Positions 56,422 through 64,000 of a DNA stretch of 64,000 nucleotides are shown here, one piece after another. Made by a program: the position numbers and the translations under genes. Where the stretch lies: assembly GCF_001310225.1 (NCBI RefSeq), contig NZ_CP012898.1, positions 2,914,001 to 2,978,000 on the forward strand, read 5' to 3'. This DNA is from Pseudalgibacter alginicilyticus (GTDB taxonomy: Bacteria > Bacteroidota > Bacteroidia > Flavobacteriales > Flavobacteriaceae). Below the pieces are notes generated by a model. That model worked only from the letters and a program-made list of their open reading frames with translations. It searched no databases and was not told where the DNA came from. Every line of letters begins with the position of its first letter. The stretch's first letter is position 1.

Positions 56422-57513
56422 ATGAAAATTGGAGTTCCTATTGAAATTAAAAACAACGAAAACAGAGTGGGTATGACGCCTTCAGGGGTGTTTGAATTAA
56501 CAAAAAGAAATCATACCGTTTATGTTCAAAAAAATGCAGGCTTTAACAGTGGTTTTTTTGATGAAAACTATGTGAGCGCAGGAGCAACAATTCTTGATAC
56601 TATTGAGGAGGTTTATGAGGCTGCAGAAATGATTGTAAAAGTTAAAGAGCCTATTGAGCCCGAATACAAGTTAATTAAGCCAAATCAGGTGGTGTTCACT
56701 TATTTTCATTTTGCATCTAGTGAGGTATTAACCAAGGCCATGATTGCAAGTCAGTCTGTTTGTATTGCCTATGAAACGGTTGAAGATGCTGATGGTTCGT
56801 TGCCCTTATTAATTCCAATGTCTGAAGTTGCAGGTAGAATGTCTATTCAACAAGGGGCAAAATATCTTGAAAAACCTATTATGGGTCGTGGTATTCTATT
56901 AGGTGGTATACCTGGCGTGCCTCCCGCAAAAGTACTGATTTTAGGAGCTGGCGTTGTAGGTTTACAAGCAGCACGTATGGCTTCAGGATTAGGTGCCAGT
57001 GTTTATATATTAGATATTAATATGAAAGCGCTGCGCCATGTGAGTGATGTTATGCCAAATAACGTGGTTAGTGAGTTTTCAAGTGAATATAACATTAGAA
57101 AGCATATAAAAGATGCCGATTTAATTATAGGAGGCGTATTGATAAAAGGGGCTAAAGCTCCTAAATTAATAACAAAGGATATGCTTAAAGATATGCGCCC
57201 AGGAACGGTTATGGTTGATGTTGCTGTAGATCAGGGCGGTTGTTTTGAAACGACTAAACCTACAACACATCAAGACCCAACATATATTATTGATGAGGTT
57301 GTGCACTATAGTGTTGCAAATATGCCTGGTGCAGTCCCCTATACTTCTACCATGGGATTAACCAATGTCACACTGCCTTATGTTATTAAATTAGCAAATC
57401 AAGGTTGGGAAAAAGCATGCGAAAATGATGACTCATTGGCTAAAGGTTTGAATATTGTTAAAGGCGAAGTGGTATATAAAGAAATTGTTGAGGCGTTTGA
57501 TTTTGTGGTATAA
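56422..57513 (+). CDS. ald: Alanine dehydrogenase
   Basis: Reversibly deaminates L-alanine to pyruvate with NAD. From ATG 56422 the protein has 363 residues and begins MKIGVPIEIKNNENRVGMTP, the standard family start; the reading frame extends to a GTG 30 bases upstream, which adds an atypical leader. The NAD-binding motif GAGVVGLQAARMASGLGASVYILD, the signature VDQGGCFETTKPTTHQDP and HYSVANMPGAVPYTST are all in place. It is probably monocistronic; the zinc metallopeptidase gene follows after 100 bases and has its own -7 box. Confidence 0.95.
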   Translation: MKIGVPIEIKNNENRVGMTPSGVFELTKRNHTVYVQKNAGFNSGFFDENYVSAGATILDTIEEVYEAAEMIVKVKEPIEPEYKLIKPNQVVFTYFHFASSEVLTKAMIASQSVCIAYETVEDADGSLPLLIPMSEVAGRMSIQQGAKYLEKPIMGRGILLGGIPGVPPAKVLILGAGVVGLQAARMASGLGASVYILDINMKALRHVSDVMPNNVVSEFSSEYNIRKHIKDADLIIGGVLIKGAKAPKLITKDMLKDMRPGTVMVDVAVDQGGCFETTKPTTHQDPTYIIDEVVHYSVANMPGAVPYTSTMGLTNVTLPYVIKLANQGWEKACENDDSLAKGLNIVKGEVVYKEIVEAFDFVV

Positions 57514-57585
57514 ATGTAATTTAGAGTTGGGATACTGACAAAATTTCTTAACTAATTTTTGGCTTATTTTTTGCTGTAATTGAAT

Positions 57586-57593
57586 TAGATTTG
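57586..57593 (+). promoter_or_regulatory. -7 box of the zinc metallopeptidase gene
   Basis: TAGATTTG matches TAnnTTTG, 20 bases before the ATG at 57614. Confidence 0.45.
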
Positions 57594-57613
57594 TAAAAAA
57601 TAAAAAAAATAAC

Positions 57614-58315
57614 ATGTTAGGATATTATATAATAATTGGAGCCATAGCTCTAGTAAGTTGGTTGGTTAGTAATCAATTAAAGCGGAAGTTTGAAAAGTAT
57701 TCAAAAGTACATTTACGCAATGGCATGAGTGGTGCTGAAATTGCTCAAAAAATGTTAGCAGATCATGGTATTAGAGATGTTGAGGTTATTTCTACACCAG
57801 GTAGATTAACAGACCATTACAACCCTAAAAATAAAACAGTGAATTTAAGTGAAGCTGTTTATAATCAACGAAATGCAGCAGCTGCGGCAGTTGCAGCGCA
57901 TGAATGTGGTCATGCGGTACAACATGCCCAAGCTTATGAATGGTTAAAAATGCGTTCTGCTTTAGTGCCTGTAGTAAGTGTTACTTCTGGTATGTCGCAA
58001 TGGATTGTTTTTGGTGGTTTGGCGCTTATGGCAGCAGAAAATTTGGTTGGAGGCATGGGCTTTTATGTAGCAGTAGCTGGTTTGATTATGATGGCTTTTG
58101 CAACCTTGTTTAGTGTAGTTACTTTACCCGTGGAATATGATGCAAGTAACAGGGCTTTGGCTTGGCTAAAGAGTAAAAATATAGTGTCGCCAGAAGAATA
58201 TAAAGGTTCGGAAGATGCACTTAAATGGGCAGCAAGAACTTATTTAGTGGCTGCAATTGGTGCCATTGCATCTTTACTGTATTGGGCACTTCAAGTTTTT
58301 GGAAGCAGAGATTAA
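57614..58315 (+). CDS. YugP-type membrane zinc metallopeptidase
   Basis: A 233-residue membrane protein of the neutral zinc metallopeptidase (Zn_peptidase_2) family. It has an N-terminal membrane segment, the soluble part VHLRNGMSGAEIAQKMLADHGI and DHYNPKNKTVNLSE, the active-site motif AAHECGHAVQHA with His96, Glu97 and His100, and three later membrane segments. The third zinc ligand is probably the Glu in VVTLPVEYDASNRAL. The substrate is unknown. It has its own promoter box and ends 130 bases before a terminator. Confidence 0.9.
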   Translation: MLGYYIIIGAIALVSWLVSNQLKRKFEKYSKVHLRNGMSGAEIAQKMLADHGIRDVEVISTPGRLTDHYNPKNKTVNLSEAVYNQRNAAAAAVAAHECGHAVQHAQAYEWLKMRSALVPVVSVTSGMSQWIVFGGLALMAAENLVGGMGFYVAVAGLIMMAFATLFSVVTLPVEYDASNRALAWLKSKNIVSPEEYKGSEDALKWAARTYLVAAIGAIASLLYWALQVFGSRD

Positions 58316-58444
58316 TAAAAATATCTATAGACTTTTACCCGAAGTTTCAGCTGATTATATTATTTCTTTTGCAGGTTAAGTCTTTTAACAACGCTCAAAA
58401 TAGAGGCAAAGTAAAAAGCGTGAATTTAAAATTATAAATTATCA

Positions 58445-58474
58445 AAAGCTCTGAACTATTTCGGGGCTTTTTTT
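58445..58474 (+). terminator. Terminator between metallopeptidase and MutS-like genes
   Basis: AAAGCTCTGAA pairs with TTCGGGGCTTT (11 bp with two wobble pairs) around a CTAT loop and runs into T7. It lies 130 bases after the metallopeptidase stop. The rest of the 269-base gap shows no feature. Confidence 0.75.
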
Positions 58475-58584
58475 GTTTCTTTACTTCCTTAGTGACTCTG
58501 ATTGTTTTACATTGTTCTAAGTCACTTTTTAGTGCTTGCCTAATATTGCTTAAGCATCACGGTATTATAATTAAAAAAATTAAA

Positions 58585-60354
58585 ATGGATTATTTAAAAT
58601 ATTATAACCAACACGCAGAAAAACATCAAATTGAGGCGCAAAAACTTTATAAAAAAATGGCGGTTTTAAGTACATTAAGATTAGCTGTGTTTTTATCAGT
58701 GGTTTTTGGTGTTTATTTAACATTTGAACAATGGCAAGTAGCCGTTTTTATAGTTGTTGTTGGCATCGTGATTTTTGCCTTGCTTTTGTCTAAATATACG
58801 GATATAAAAGCTTCAAGAGCTTTTAAAAAGGCGCTTGTTGAAATCAATAATAAAGAAATAAAAATAGCGTCGGGTGATTTTCATGATAGAAATCAAGGTT
58901 TAGAATTTCAAAACCCTAATCATCATTATAGTTTAGATATCGATTTATTTGGACGCGGTTCTTTTTTCCAGTTCATCAATAGAACCACCATTAATGAAGG
59001 GACTCAAAAACTGGCTAATGCTTTAAAGTCAAATGATGTTAATGATATAATATTAAGGCAAGAAGTTATTAAAGAACTGAGCGATAAAATAAAATGGCGT
59101 CAAGATTACACAGCTACCTCAAGTTTAGTAACAGTTGAAACACCTGCTAAGCAAATTATAAATTGGTTACAAAACCATAAGCCTTTTTTGCCAAAAATTA
59201 TGACATGGCTCCCGTTGGTTTTTAGTGTTTTTTCGTTATTAATTTTTGTGTTAACTATTTTTAATATCGTGACACATAAAGCATTTATAGGGTATTGGCT
59301 GTTTTTAGGTTTAGGGATTTCAGGAATATATCTTAAAAAGATAAACATTTTAGCCTCCAATACAGATAAAGTAAGAGATACTTTTAGGCAGTATGCATTG
59401 TTGTTAGATTTGATTGAAAATGAAACTTTTTCATCAGAATTATTACAAGAGAAACAGCGTCACATTCAATCTGGAGACAAAAAGGCTTCTGAGGTTTTTA
59501 AGGCGTTTTCAAAATCTTTGGACGGATTAGATAATCGTAATAATTTTATTTCAGCCATTTTTGGGAACGGTCTTTTTTTAATTGATTTAAGACATAGTTT
59601 TCATATTGAAAAATGGATTGAAGACTATGGAAATAAAGTATCTGACTGGTTTGAAGTGGTGTCTTTTTTTGATGCTTATAATTCATTAGGTAACTATGTT
59701 TACAATCATCCAGAATTTGTATTTCCAGAAATAAAAGAAACGGGTTCAGTTATTAACGCCAAAAGTTTAGGGCATCCTTTATTAAATAAAGCAAAACGTG
59801 TGGATAGTGATGTTATTATTAATAACGAGCAGTTTTTTATTGTTACAGGTGCAAATATGGCAGGGAAAAGTACTTTTTTAAGAACCATTTCATTGCATAT
59901 TGTTATGGCAAATGTGGGGCTTCCTGTTTGTGCTAAAATGAGTACCTATTCCCCTGTAAAATTAATTACCAGTATGCGTACCACAGACTCTTTAACAGAA
60001 GATAGTTCTTATTTCTTTTCCGAATTAACACGGTTAAAATACATTGTTGATGCCATTCAAAAAGAACCTTATTTCATTATTTTGGATGAAATATTAAAAG
60101 GAACTAATAGTACAGATAAAGCCATAGGCTCTCGTAAGTTTGTTGAAAAATTAGTGGCTTCAAATGCTACCGGTATCATTGCTACCCACGATTTAAGTTT
60201 GTGCGAAATTGAAAAGGAATTAGATGATGTGAAAAACTATTATTTTGATGCCGAAATAGTTAATGATGAGCTCCATTTTGATTACACATTAAAAACAGGT
60301 ATTTGCCAAAATATGAATGCGTCTTTTCTCCTGAAAAAAATGAATATTGTTTAA
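58585..60354 (+). CDS. Membrane-anchored MutS-like ATPase
   Basis: A 589-residue protein with two N-terminal membrane segments (about 28-70) and a further hydrophobic pair near 205-255. A MutS core/lever part follows (about 300-400), then the MutS ATPase domain: Walker A GANMAGKST at 422-430, STDSLTEDSSYFFSELTRL-like signature (MRTTDSLTEDSSYFFSEL), Walker B IILDEILKGTNSTDKA and the ATHDLSL switch. The mismatch-recognition domain of MutS is absent, so it is unlikely to serve canonical mismatch repair. ATG 58585 is preferred to an earlier reading-frame opening that overlaps the terminator region. Related proteins are common in Bacteroidota with unknown role. Confidence 0.88.
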   Translation: MDYLKYYNQHAEKHQIEAQKLYKKMAVLSTLRLAVFLSVVFGVYLTFEQWQVAVFIVVVGIVIFALLLSKYTDIKASRAFKKALVEINNKEIKIASGDFHDRNQGLEFQNPNHHYSLDIDLFGRGSFFQFINRTTINEGTQKLANALKSNDVNDIILRQEVIKELSDKIKWRQDYTATSSLVTVETPAKQIINWLQNHKPFLPKIMTWLPLVFSVFSLLIFVLTIFNIVTHKAFIGYWLFLGLGISGIYLKKINILASNTDKVRDTFRQYALLLDLIENETFSSELLQEKQRHIQSGDKKASEVFKAFSKSLDGLDNRNNFISAIFGNGLFLIDLRHSFHIEKWIEDYGNKVSDWFEVVSFFDAYNSLGNYVYNHPEFVFPEIKETGSVINAKSLGHPLLNKAKRVDSDVIINNEQFFIVTGANMAGKSTFLRTISLHIVMANVGLPVCAKMSTYSPVKLITSMRTTDSLTEDSSYFFSELTRLKYIVDAIQKEPYFIILDEILKGTNSTDKAIGSRKFVEKLVASNATGIIATHDLSLCEIEKELDDVKNYYFDAEIVNDELHFDYTLKTGICQNMNASFLLKKMNIV

Positions 60355-60383
60355 ATATATTGTCTTTTGTAAAAGTTAAAATT

Positions 60384-60408
60384 AGTATAAATTCTGTGAC
60401 TTTATACT
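60384..60408. repeat. Inverted repeat upstream of the coiled-coil lipoprotein gene
   Basis: AGTATAAA (60384-60391) and TTTATACT (60401-60408) form a perfect 8-bp inverted repeat with a nine-base loop, and the right arm overlaps a possible -7 box (TACTTTGC). It could be a weak terminator for the MutS-like gene or an operator for the next gene. Confidence 0.4.
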
Positions 60409-60451
60409 TTGCTTAGCGTCTAAAATTATAGAACTTATAATTAAATAAAAG

Positions 60452-60976
60452 ATGAAATTTTCAAAGTTAATTTTACTAATAGTCGCTATAATTCTAATAT
60501 CATGTGGTAGTAGTGAACGTGTTATTACTAATCACGGAACTGTTTATGAAGTTAAAGGCAAAAAATACTTTAGTAATGGTAATAATGTAACAGAGCAATT
60601 AACTGCAAAAGAAAAAGAAAACATCAATAGAACATTAGATACGCGTTTAAAAGCAGAGCGATTAGAGGTAGAAAAACAAGAAGCCCTAAAGTCTGAACAG
60701 GCACGTGTTAAAGAAGAAATTGAGAAGGCTGAAGAAAAACAGAAAGCTTTAGAGAAAAAACAAGAACGTTTAAAGGATGCTTTAGAAGCAAAAGAAAAAG
60801 CTCGTGAAGATGTTTTAAAAGCTAAAGATAAATTACAGGATAAAAAAGCCAAATATCAAAAGTTAAAAGACGCCGGAAAATTATCCCCACGTGATGAAGA
60901 AAAATGGAATGACCGTTTTACTGATTTGGAGAGTGATTTGGAAGATGCCATGCAAAATCTTAATAAATTAAAATAA
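60452..60976 (+). CDS. Coiled-coil lipoprotein, hypothetical (paralogue A)
   Basis: A 174-residue lipoprotein (ILISCGS, Cys18). A short N-terminal beta part (HGTVYEVKGKKYFSNGNNVTEQLTAKEKENI) is followed by a long Lys/Glu coiled coil (about 60-140) and the ending KYQKLKDAGKLSPRDEEKWNDRF. The same three-part order and matching ends appear in the next gene, so the two are tandem paralogues. No family was recognised. The next gene starts 6 bases after its stop, so they are co-transcribed. Confidence 0.75.
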   Translation: MKFSKLILLIVAIILISCGSSERVITNHGTVYEVKGKKYFSNGNNVTEQLTAKEKENINRTLDTRLKAERLEVEKQEALKSEQARVKEEIEKAEEKQKALEKKQERLKDALEAKEKAREDVLKAKDKLQDKKAKYQKLKDAGKLSPRDEEKWNDRFTDLESDLEDAMQNLNKLK

Positions 60977-60982
60977 AATTTT

Positions 60983-61450
60983 ATGAAAAACTTGATAATT
61001 CTTTTGCTAATTGTATTTTGTATTCATTTGAATGCACAGGAAGTTAATGTTAATGGTAAAGTTTATACTGTTAAAAAAGAAGCTATTTTTAAGGATGGTG
61101 CTGATATTACAGAAACTTTAACTATTGAAGAGAAGGATAACATTAAAGATAAATTAGAAAATAAGATTCGATTAGAAAAGGAAGAAAAAGAGAGAGCTGC
61201 ACAAAATAAAAAAGCTGAGAAGGAACAAAAAAAGGCAGAAAGCAAACAGAAAGCTACAGAAAAGGCTTTGAATAAGAAAGTAAAAGCACAAGCTAATTTT
61301 GAGAAAGCTGATAAAAAGTATGATGATGCGGTAAAAAAATATGAGAAATTAAAAGGGAAAGGCAAACTGTCTCCAAATGATGAAAGTAAATGGCTTAATA
61401 AGATTGAAAAATTAAAAAAATCAAGCGATAAAGCGAAGTCAAAGCTTTAA
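60983..61450 (+). CDS. Coiled-coil secreted protein, hypothetical (paralogue B)
   Basis: A 155-residue protein with a standard signal peptide (ends HLNAQ) and no lipobox. The mature part repeats the plan of the previous gene: NVNGKVYTVKKEAIFKDGADITETLTIEEKDNI, a Lys/Glu/Ala coiled coil, then KYEKLKGKGKLSPNDESKW. It is thus a periplasmic or exported partner of the lipoprotein paralogue. The nitrilase-family gene begins 18 bases after its stop. Confidence 0.75.
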   Translation: MKNLIILLLIVFCIHLNAQEVNVNGKVYTVKKEAIFKDGADITETLTIEEKDNIKDKLENKIRLEKEEKERAAQNKKAEKEQKKAESKQKATEKALNKKVKAQANFEKADKKYDDAVKKYEKLKGKGKLSPNDESKWLNKIEKLKKSSDKAKSKL

Positions 61451-61468
61451 GAGCAAAATATTTAAAAC

Positions 61469-62248
61469 ATGCAAAATCAATTAAAAATAGCTTTGATACA
61501 ATCCGATTTGGTTTGGGAAAATCCTGAGTTAAATCGGAATAGTTTCAGTAAAAAAATAAAGGCTATTACCGTAGATGTTGACCTAATTATTTTGCCAGAA
61601 ATGTTTACAACTGGTTTTACTATGAATGCTAAAAATGTTGCTGAAACGATGCAGGGTGAAACGGTTTCTTGGATGCAAGATTTAGCAATTAAAAAAAAAT
61701 CAGCCATTTTAGGAAGTGTTGTAATTACAGAAAATGGTAATTTTTATAATCGTTTGCTTTTTGTAAGTCCAAAAGGAACTATTGAGTATTATGATAAAAA
61801 GCACAGTTTTACTTTAGTGGGTGAGGAAAAAATTTATACGGCGGGTACCCAAAAAAATATGATAGCGTATAAAGGTTGGAAAATTAACCCTTTGATTTGT
61901 TATGATTTACGTTTTCCTGTTTGGGCAAGAAATACTGAGGATTATGATGTTTTAATTTATGTAGCCAATTGGCCCAAACCAAGGATTTCGGCTTGGGACA
62001 CGCTTTTAAAAGCTAGAGCTATTGAAAACATGTGTTATTGTATTGGGGTAAATCGAGTAGGCGTAGATGGTGTTAATAGCGTGTATTCAGGACACTCTGC
62101 TGTATATGATGTTTTAGGAAATACTATGAGTTCAATAACTCCCAATAAAGAACAAACAGAAATTATAATTTTAGAAAAAAGACATATTGAAGCTTATAGA
62201 AATAAGTTTAAGTTTTTAAATGATAAAGACGATTTTATTCTGAACTAA
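61469..62248 (+). CDS. Nitrilase-family amidase (YafV / omega-amidase type)
   Basis: A 259-residue carbon-nitrogen hydrolase with the catalytic triad Glu44 (ILPEMFTTGF), Lys110 (YYDKKHSF) and Cys144 (PLICYDLRFPVWARN). This layout and the YDLRFPVW motif match YafV-type omega-amidases, which hydrolyse alpha-ketoglutaramate and related omega-amides to clear metabolic by-products. Length and motifs are normal. It closes a run after the two coiled-coil genes and overlaps the convergent Ig-like lipoprotein gene by 14 bases. Confidence 0.94.
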   Translation: MQNQLKIALIQSDLVWENPELNRNSFSKKIKAITVDVDLIILPEMFTTGFTMNAKNVAETMQGETVSWMQDLAIKKKSAILGSVVITENGNFYNRLLFVSPKGTIEYYDKKHSFTLVGEEKIYTAGTQKNMIAYKGWKINPLICYDLRFPVWARNTEDYDVLIYVANWPKPRISAWDTLLKARAIENMCYCIGVNRVGVDGVNSVYSGHSAVYDVLGNTMSSITPNKEQTEIIILEKRHIEAYRNKFKFLNDKDDFILN

Positions 62249-63848
62249 ATTGTAAAGTTTGTACCTGACTCCAAAAGGCTCTAATTTCATCTTCAATTTC
62301 AAAATGGCTTACTTTTTCTGGCTGTATTTTCTTTAAGTAATTCCCTGTATCGTATTTTTTGTTACCATTAGTATCATGAATGATTCTAATTTGATACTTA
62401 CTGGGTGTAATGTTTAAAAAGTCCAGAGGTTTGTTGTCTGTAATGTATTTTTCATACTTCACATCTCCAGTATCATTTGTTAGTTGTATGATTAATGGAT
62501 AGGAAGCATTAGCTAAAATTAAACGTAAATTGCCATAGCTATCCTCTGAAGCTGTTCTTAAAGCATAGTTTAAGGTGTCGTTCTTTTTGCCAAAAAAACC
62601 CGTAAAAGCTTCTGGTAATATGCGGATTTTATATTCGTTTGCTGGGGTTTTTGGAAATTTGAATGCCATCGTGTTTTTAATGGTGTCTAAAACTGTTGTA
62701 AAGTTTATTTGAGATGAGTCTTTATCAATAATATTTATTTTAGAAGGATCAAAAGTATAAATAGGCGTAGTTCCAGATATTCTAAAGTCTTCTTCGTAAC
62801 CTATATTCCCAGAAGGTTCTGCTTTTAAGGTTAAGGAGTCTCTGTCCATTTTTCGTACTCTTACCGTATATAAACTGGTATCAACTTTTGGGTGTGTTAC
62901 TTCAAAAAGCAAAGAATCTAATTCCAATTTAGGTTTATACCAATAGTAAAGTGTATCGGTTTTTACATCTTTAGTAATGGCGTATTCAAAATCTTCAGGT
63001 GTTTCGTTAAGAAGTTTTATCTTCATGTCTTTATAATCGCCTTCATAGCCAAATTCAATTTTTTCGCCAGCTACTATTTTGGGTCTTGACGGTTTGAAAT
63101 CAATGTCTTCAGAAAACAATTTCAAGGTGTATAAAGAGTCTGTTGGAACATCAATAGGGCTTTTGTAAAACCCTATTTTATCAGTTTTTTGTTGAAACTT
63201 ATAATCACTGTTGTTATCTTTTAAAGCTATAAGCATGTATTTGCCAGCTTTAATGTTTTCAATAGAAAAGGTAGTAACGCTATCCAAAGTGTTGGTGATG
63301 TACTTAGGGGTCTTTTTGTAAACAATAGAATCTGAATACGTAGAATCTACTTCGTATAACATGACCGAAACAAAAGTTTCTGCCTTTTTGTTTATTGCAT
63401 CCACAATATTACCTTTTACGGTAAGCGAATCTATATAATCACCCGTAGAAAATACATATCTAAAGTACGGAAACACGTTACCTTCGTTATTGTCAACAAT
63501 ACTGTTCCCAAAATTAAAAGCGTATGTAGTATTAGGTTGTAGAGTATCGTAAATTTTTATTTTTATATATTCGCTTGCGCCCCCAAGAGGTGTAATTTCT
63601 GGTTGCGTTTTCATGGGAGGTGATATAATAAGTTGCTTGGTCAGATTTTTTATATTGATATATTCATCAAAATATATTCTGATTTCTTGAGCATTAAAAT
63701 TGGTTGAATAATTTTCAGGAATGGATTTAGTAATCTTAGGTGGTGTTTCGTCTTTTGGGCCACCTTGAGGCGTACCTCGATTGGCACAGTTTATAAAAAC
63801 CAAGCAAATACATGCTATAAAAATAAAATTTGAAAGGAGCTTATTCAT
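62235..63848 (-). CDS. Ig-like-domain lipoprotein
   Basis: A 537-residue lipoprotein: signal peptide then LVFINCANRG with Cys21. The N-terminal domain (about 30-130: GTPQGGPKDETPPKITKSIPENYSTNFNAQEIRIYFDEYI, TTYAFNFGNSIVDNNEGN) is a bacterial Ig-like Big_5 domain; further beta domains follow, including a carboxypeptidase-like part (SLTVKGNIVDAINKKAETFVSVML). ATG 63846-63848 is chosen because it directly precedes the signal peptide; the longer frame opens 33 bases upstream. A surface or envelope role is likely, but no function is known. A comF-like gene lies 55 bases upstream on the same strand. Confidence 0.85.
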   Translation of the reverse strand: MNKLLSNFIFIACICLVFINCANRGTPQGGPKDETPPKITKSIPENYSTNFNAQEIRIYFDEYINIKNLTKQLIISPPMKTQPEITPLGGASEYIKIKIYDTLQPNTTYAFNFGNSIVDNNEGNVFPYFRYVFSTGDYIDSLTVKGNIVDAINKKAETFVSVMLYEVDSTYSDSIVYKKTPKYITNTLDSVTTFSIENIKAGKYMLIALKDNNSDYKFQQKTDKIGFYKSPIDVPTDSLYTLKLFSEDIDFKPSRPKIVAGEKIEFGYEGDYKDMKIKLLNETPEDFEYAITKDVKTDTLYYWYKPKLELDSLLFEVTHPKVDTSLYTVRVRKMDRDSLTLKAEPSGNIGYEEDFRISGTTPIYTFDPSKINIIDKDSSQINFTTVLDTIKNTMAFKFPKTPANEYKIRILPEAFTGFFGKKNDTLNYALRTASEDSYGNLRLILANASYPLIIQLTNDTGDVKYEKYITDNKPLDFLNITPSKYQIRIIHDTNGNKKYDTGNYLKKIQPEKVSHFEIEDEIRAFWSQVQTLQFSSE

Positions 63849-63903
63849 TACCAATTTAAAAATTTGCACAAACCTACACAAAATTAGAGATATAACGAAA
63901 GAC

Positions 63904-64000
63904 TTATGTGGCTATTGCCATAGATGCCACACTTATTTTAACTGAAGGTACTTGGTTTAAAACAGTAATGCAAGCTTCTATAGTGGCACCGGTAGTAATC
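63904..64000 (-). CDS. ComF-family phosphoribosyltransferase (3' end only)
   Basis: The minus strand is open from the right edge to a TAA at 63904-63906, encoding about 32 residues: ITTGATIEACITVLNQVP, then VKISVASMAIAT and stop. TTGAT with a following ALE/IEAC motif is the phosphoribosyl-pyrophosphate loop and C-terminal end of ComF proteins, which are linked to DNA uptake or amidophosphoribosyl chemistry. Only this tail is in the window, so the rest cannot be checked. Confidence 0.7.
   Translation of the reverse strand, partial: ITTGATIEACITVLNQVPSVKISVASMAIAT

Noticed and set aside
58492-58584. Upstream start of the MutS-like gene
   Set aside because: It adds a Cys/His-rich leader next to a terminator; ATG at 58585 starts conserved-looking sequence.
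1-64000. CRISPR arrays, insertion sequences, prophage, tRNA and rRNA genes
   Set aside because: No regular spaced repeats, transposase or integrase motifs, tRNA cloverleaf with T-loop signature, or rRNA sequence was seen on either strand.

Overview
The window comes from a low-GC member of the Bacteroidota, almost certainly family Flavobacteriaceae. The evidence is gene content (two TonB-dependent receptors with carboxypeptidase-like N-terminal domains, a type IX secretion cargo, DUF4270, DUF3127, DUF3098, tryptophan 2,3-dioxygenase, alanine dehydrogenase), the near absence of Shine-Dalgarno sequences, and TAnnTTTG -7 promoter boxes before many genes. The genus cannot be fixed from the sequence. 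The region is core chromosome: no rRNA, tRNA, CRISPR array, transposase, integrase or prophage gene was seen, and no gene-free stretch exceeds 300 bases.

Layout, left to right. 1-7155 (minus): the 5' part of a TonB-dependent receptor, then an operon of a GT5-like glycogen synthase N-domain, a DUF4270 lipoprotein and glmS. 7275-12063 (plus): panC, panD, an LPG-synthase-type membrane protein, an esterase-like protein lacking its serine nucleophile, and radA. 12293-17641: a 1589-residue secreted multidomain protein and a small lipoprotein. 17827-24278: ileS, a DksA-like protein, lspA and an OmpA-like protein. 24275-27110 (minus): a tight four-gene unit of a RimB-like protease, RimK, an M14-type deacylase and 5-formyl-THF cyclo-ligase. 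27238-36005 (plus): uvrC, patatin/BamA-like protein, DUF3108, tryptophan 2,3-dioxygenase, M23 peptidase and pgi, mostly touching or overlapping.

36180-40461: an Oar-like receptor, a small membrane protein and a Rieske-like lipoprotein. 40647-44418: greA, HIT protein, zinc-ribbon protein, histidine kinase, DUF3127 and aat. 44466-48760: a DUF2490 protein with no standard start codon, tag, a thioredoxin-like protein, a TonB-like protein, truB and uppP. 48856-51347: a glycerate kinase lying inside the ftsX / DUF3098 / uppP / truB line-up. 51550-56226: EamA transporter, leuS with an unusually large insertion before KMSK, and a SemiSWEET. 56422-64000: alanine dehydrogenase, zinc metallopeptidase, membrane MutS-like ATPase, two paralogous coiled-coil proteins, a nitrilase-family amidase, an Ig-like lipoprotein and the 3' end of a comF-like gene.

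No wholly new multi-gene system stands out. The most interesting points are the altered GXHH signature in IleRS (a change tied to mupirocin hyper-resistance in related enzymes), the compact RimB-RimK-M14 tailing cluster, the enlarged LeuRS insertion with degraded repeats on both sides of the gene, several enzymes with replaced catalytic or metal residues, the DUF2490 gene without a canonical start, and a promoter-plus-hairpin unit before greA that could encode a small RNA.
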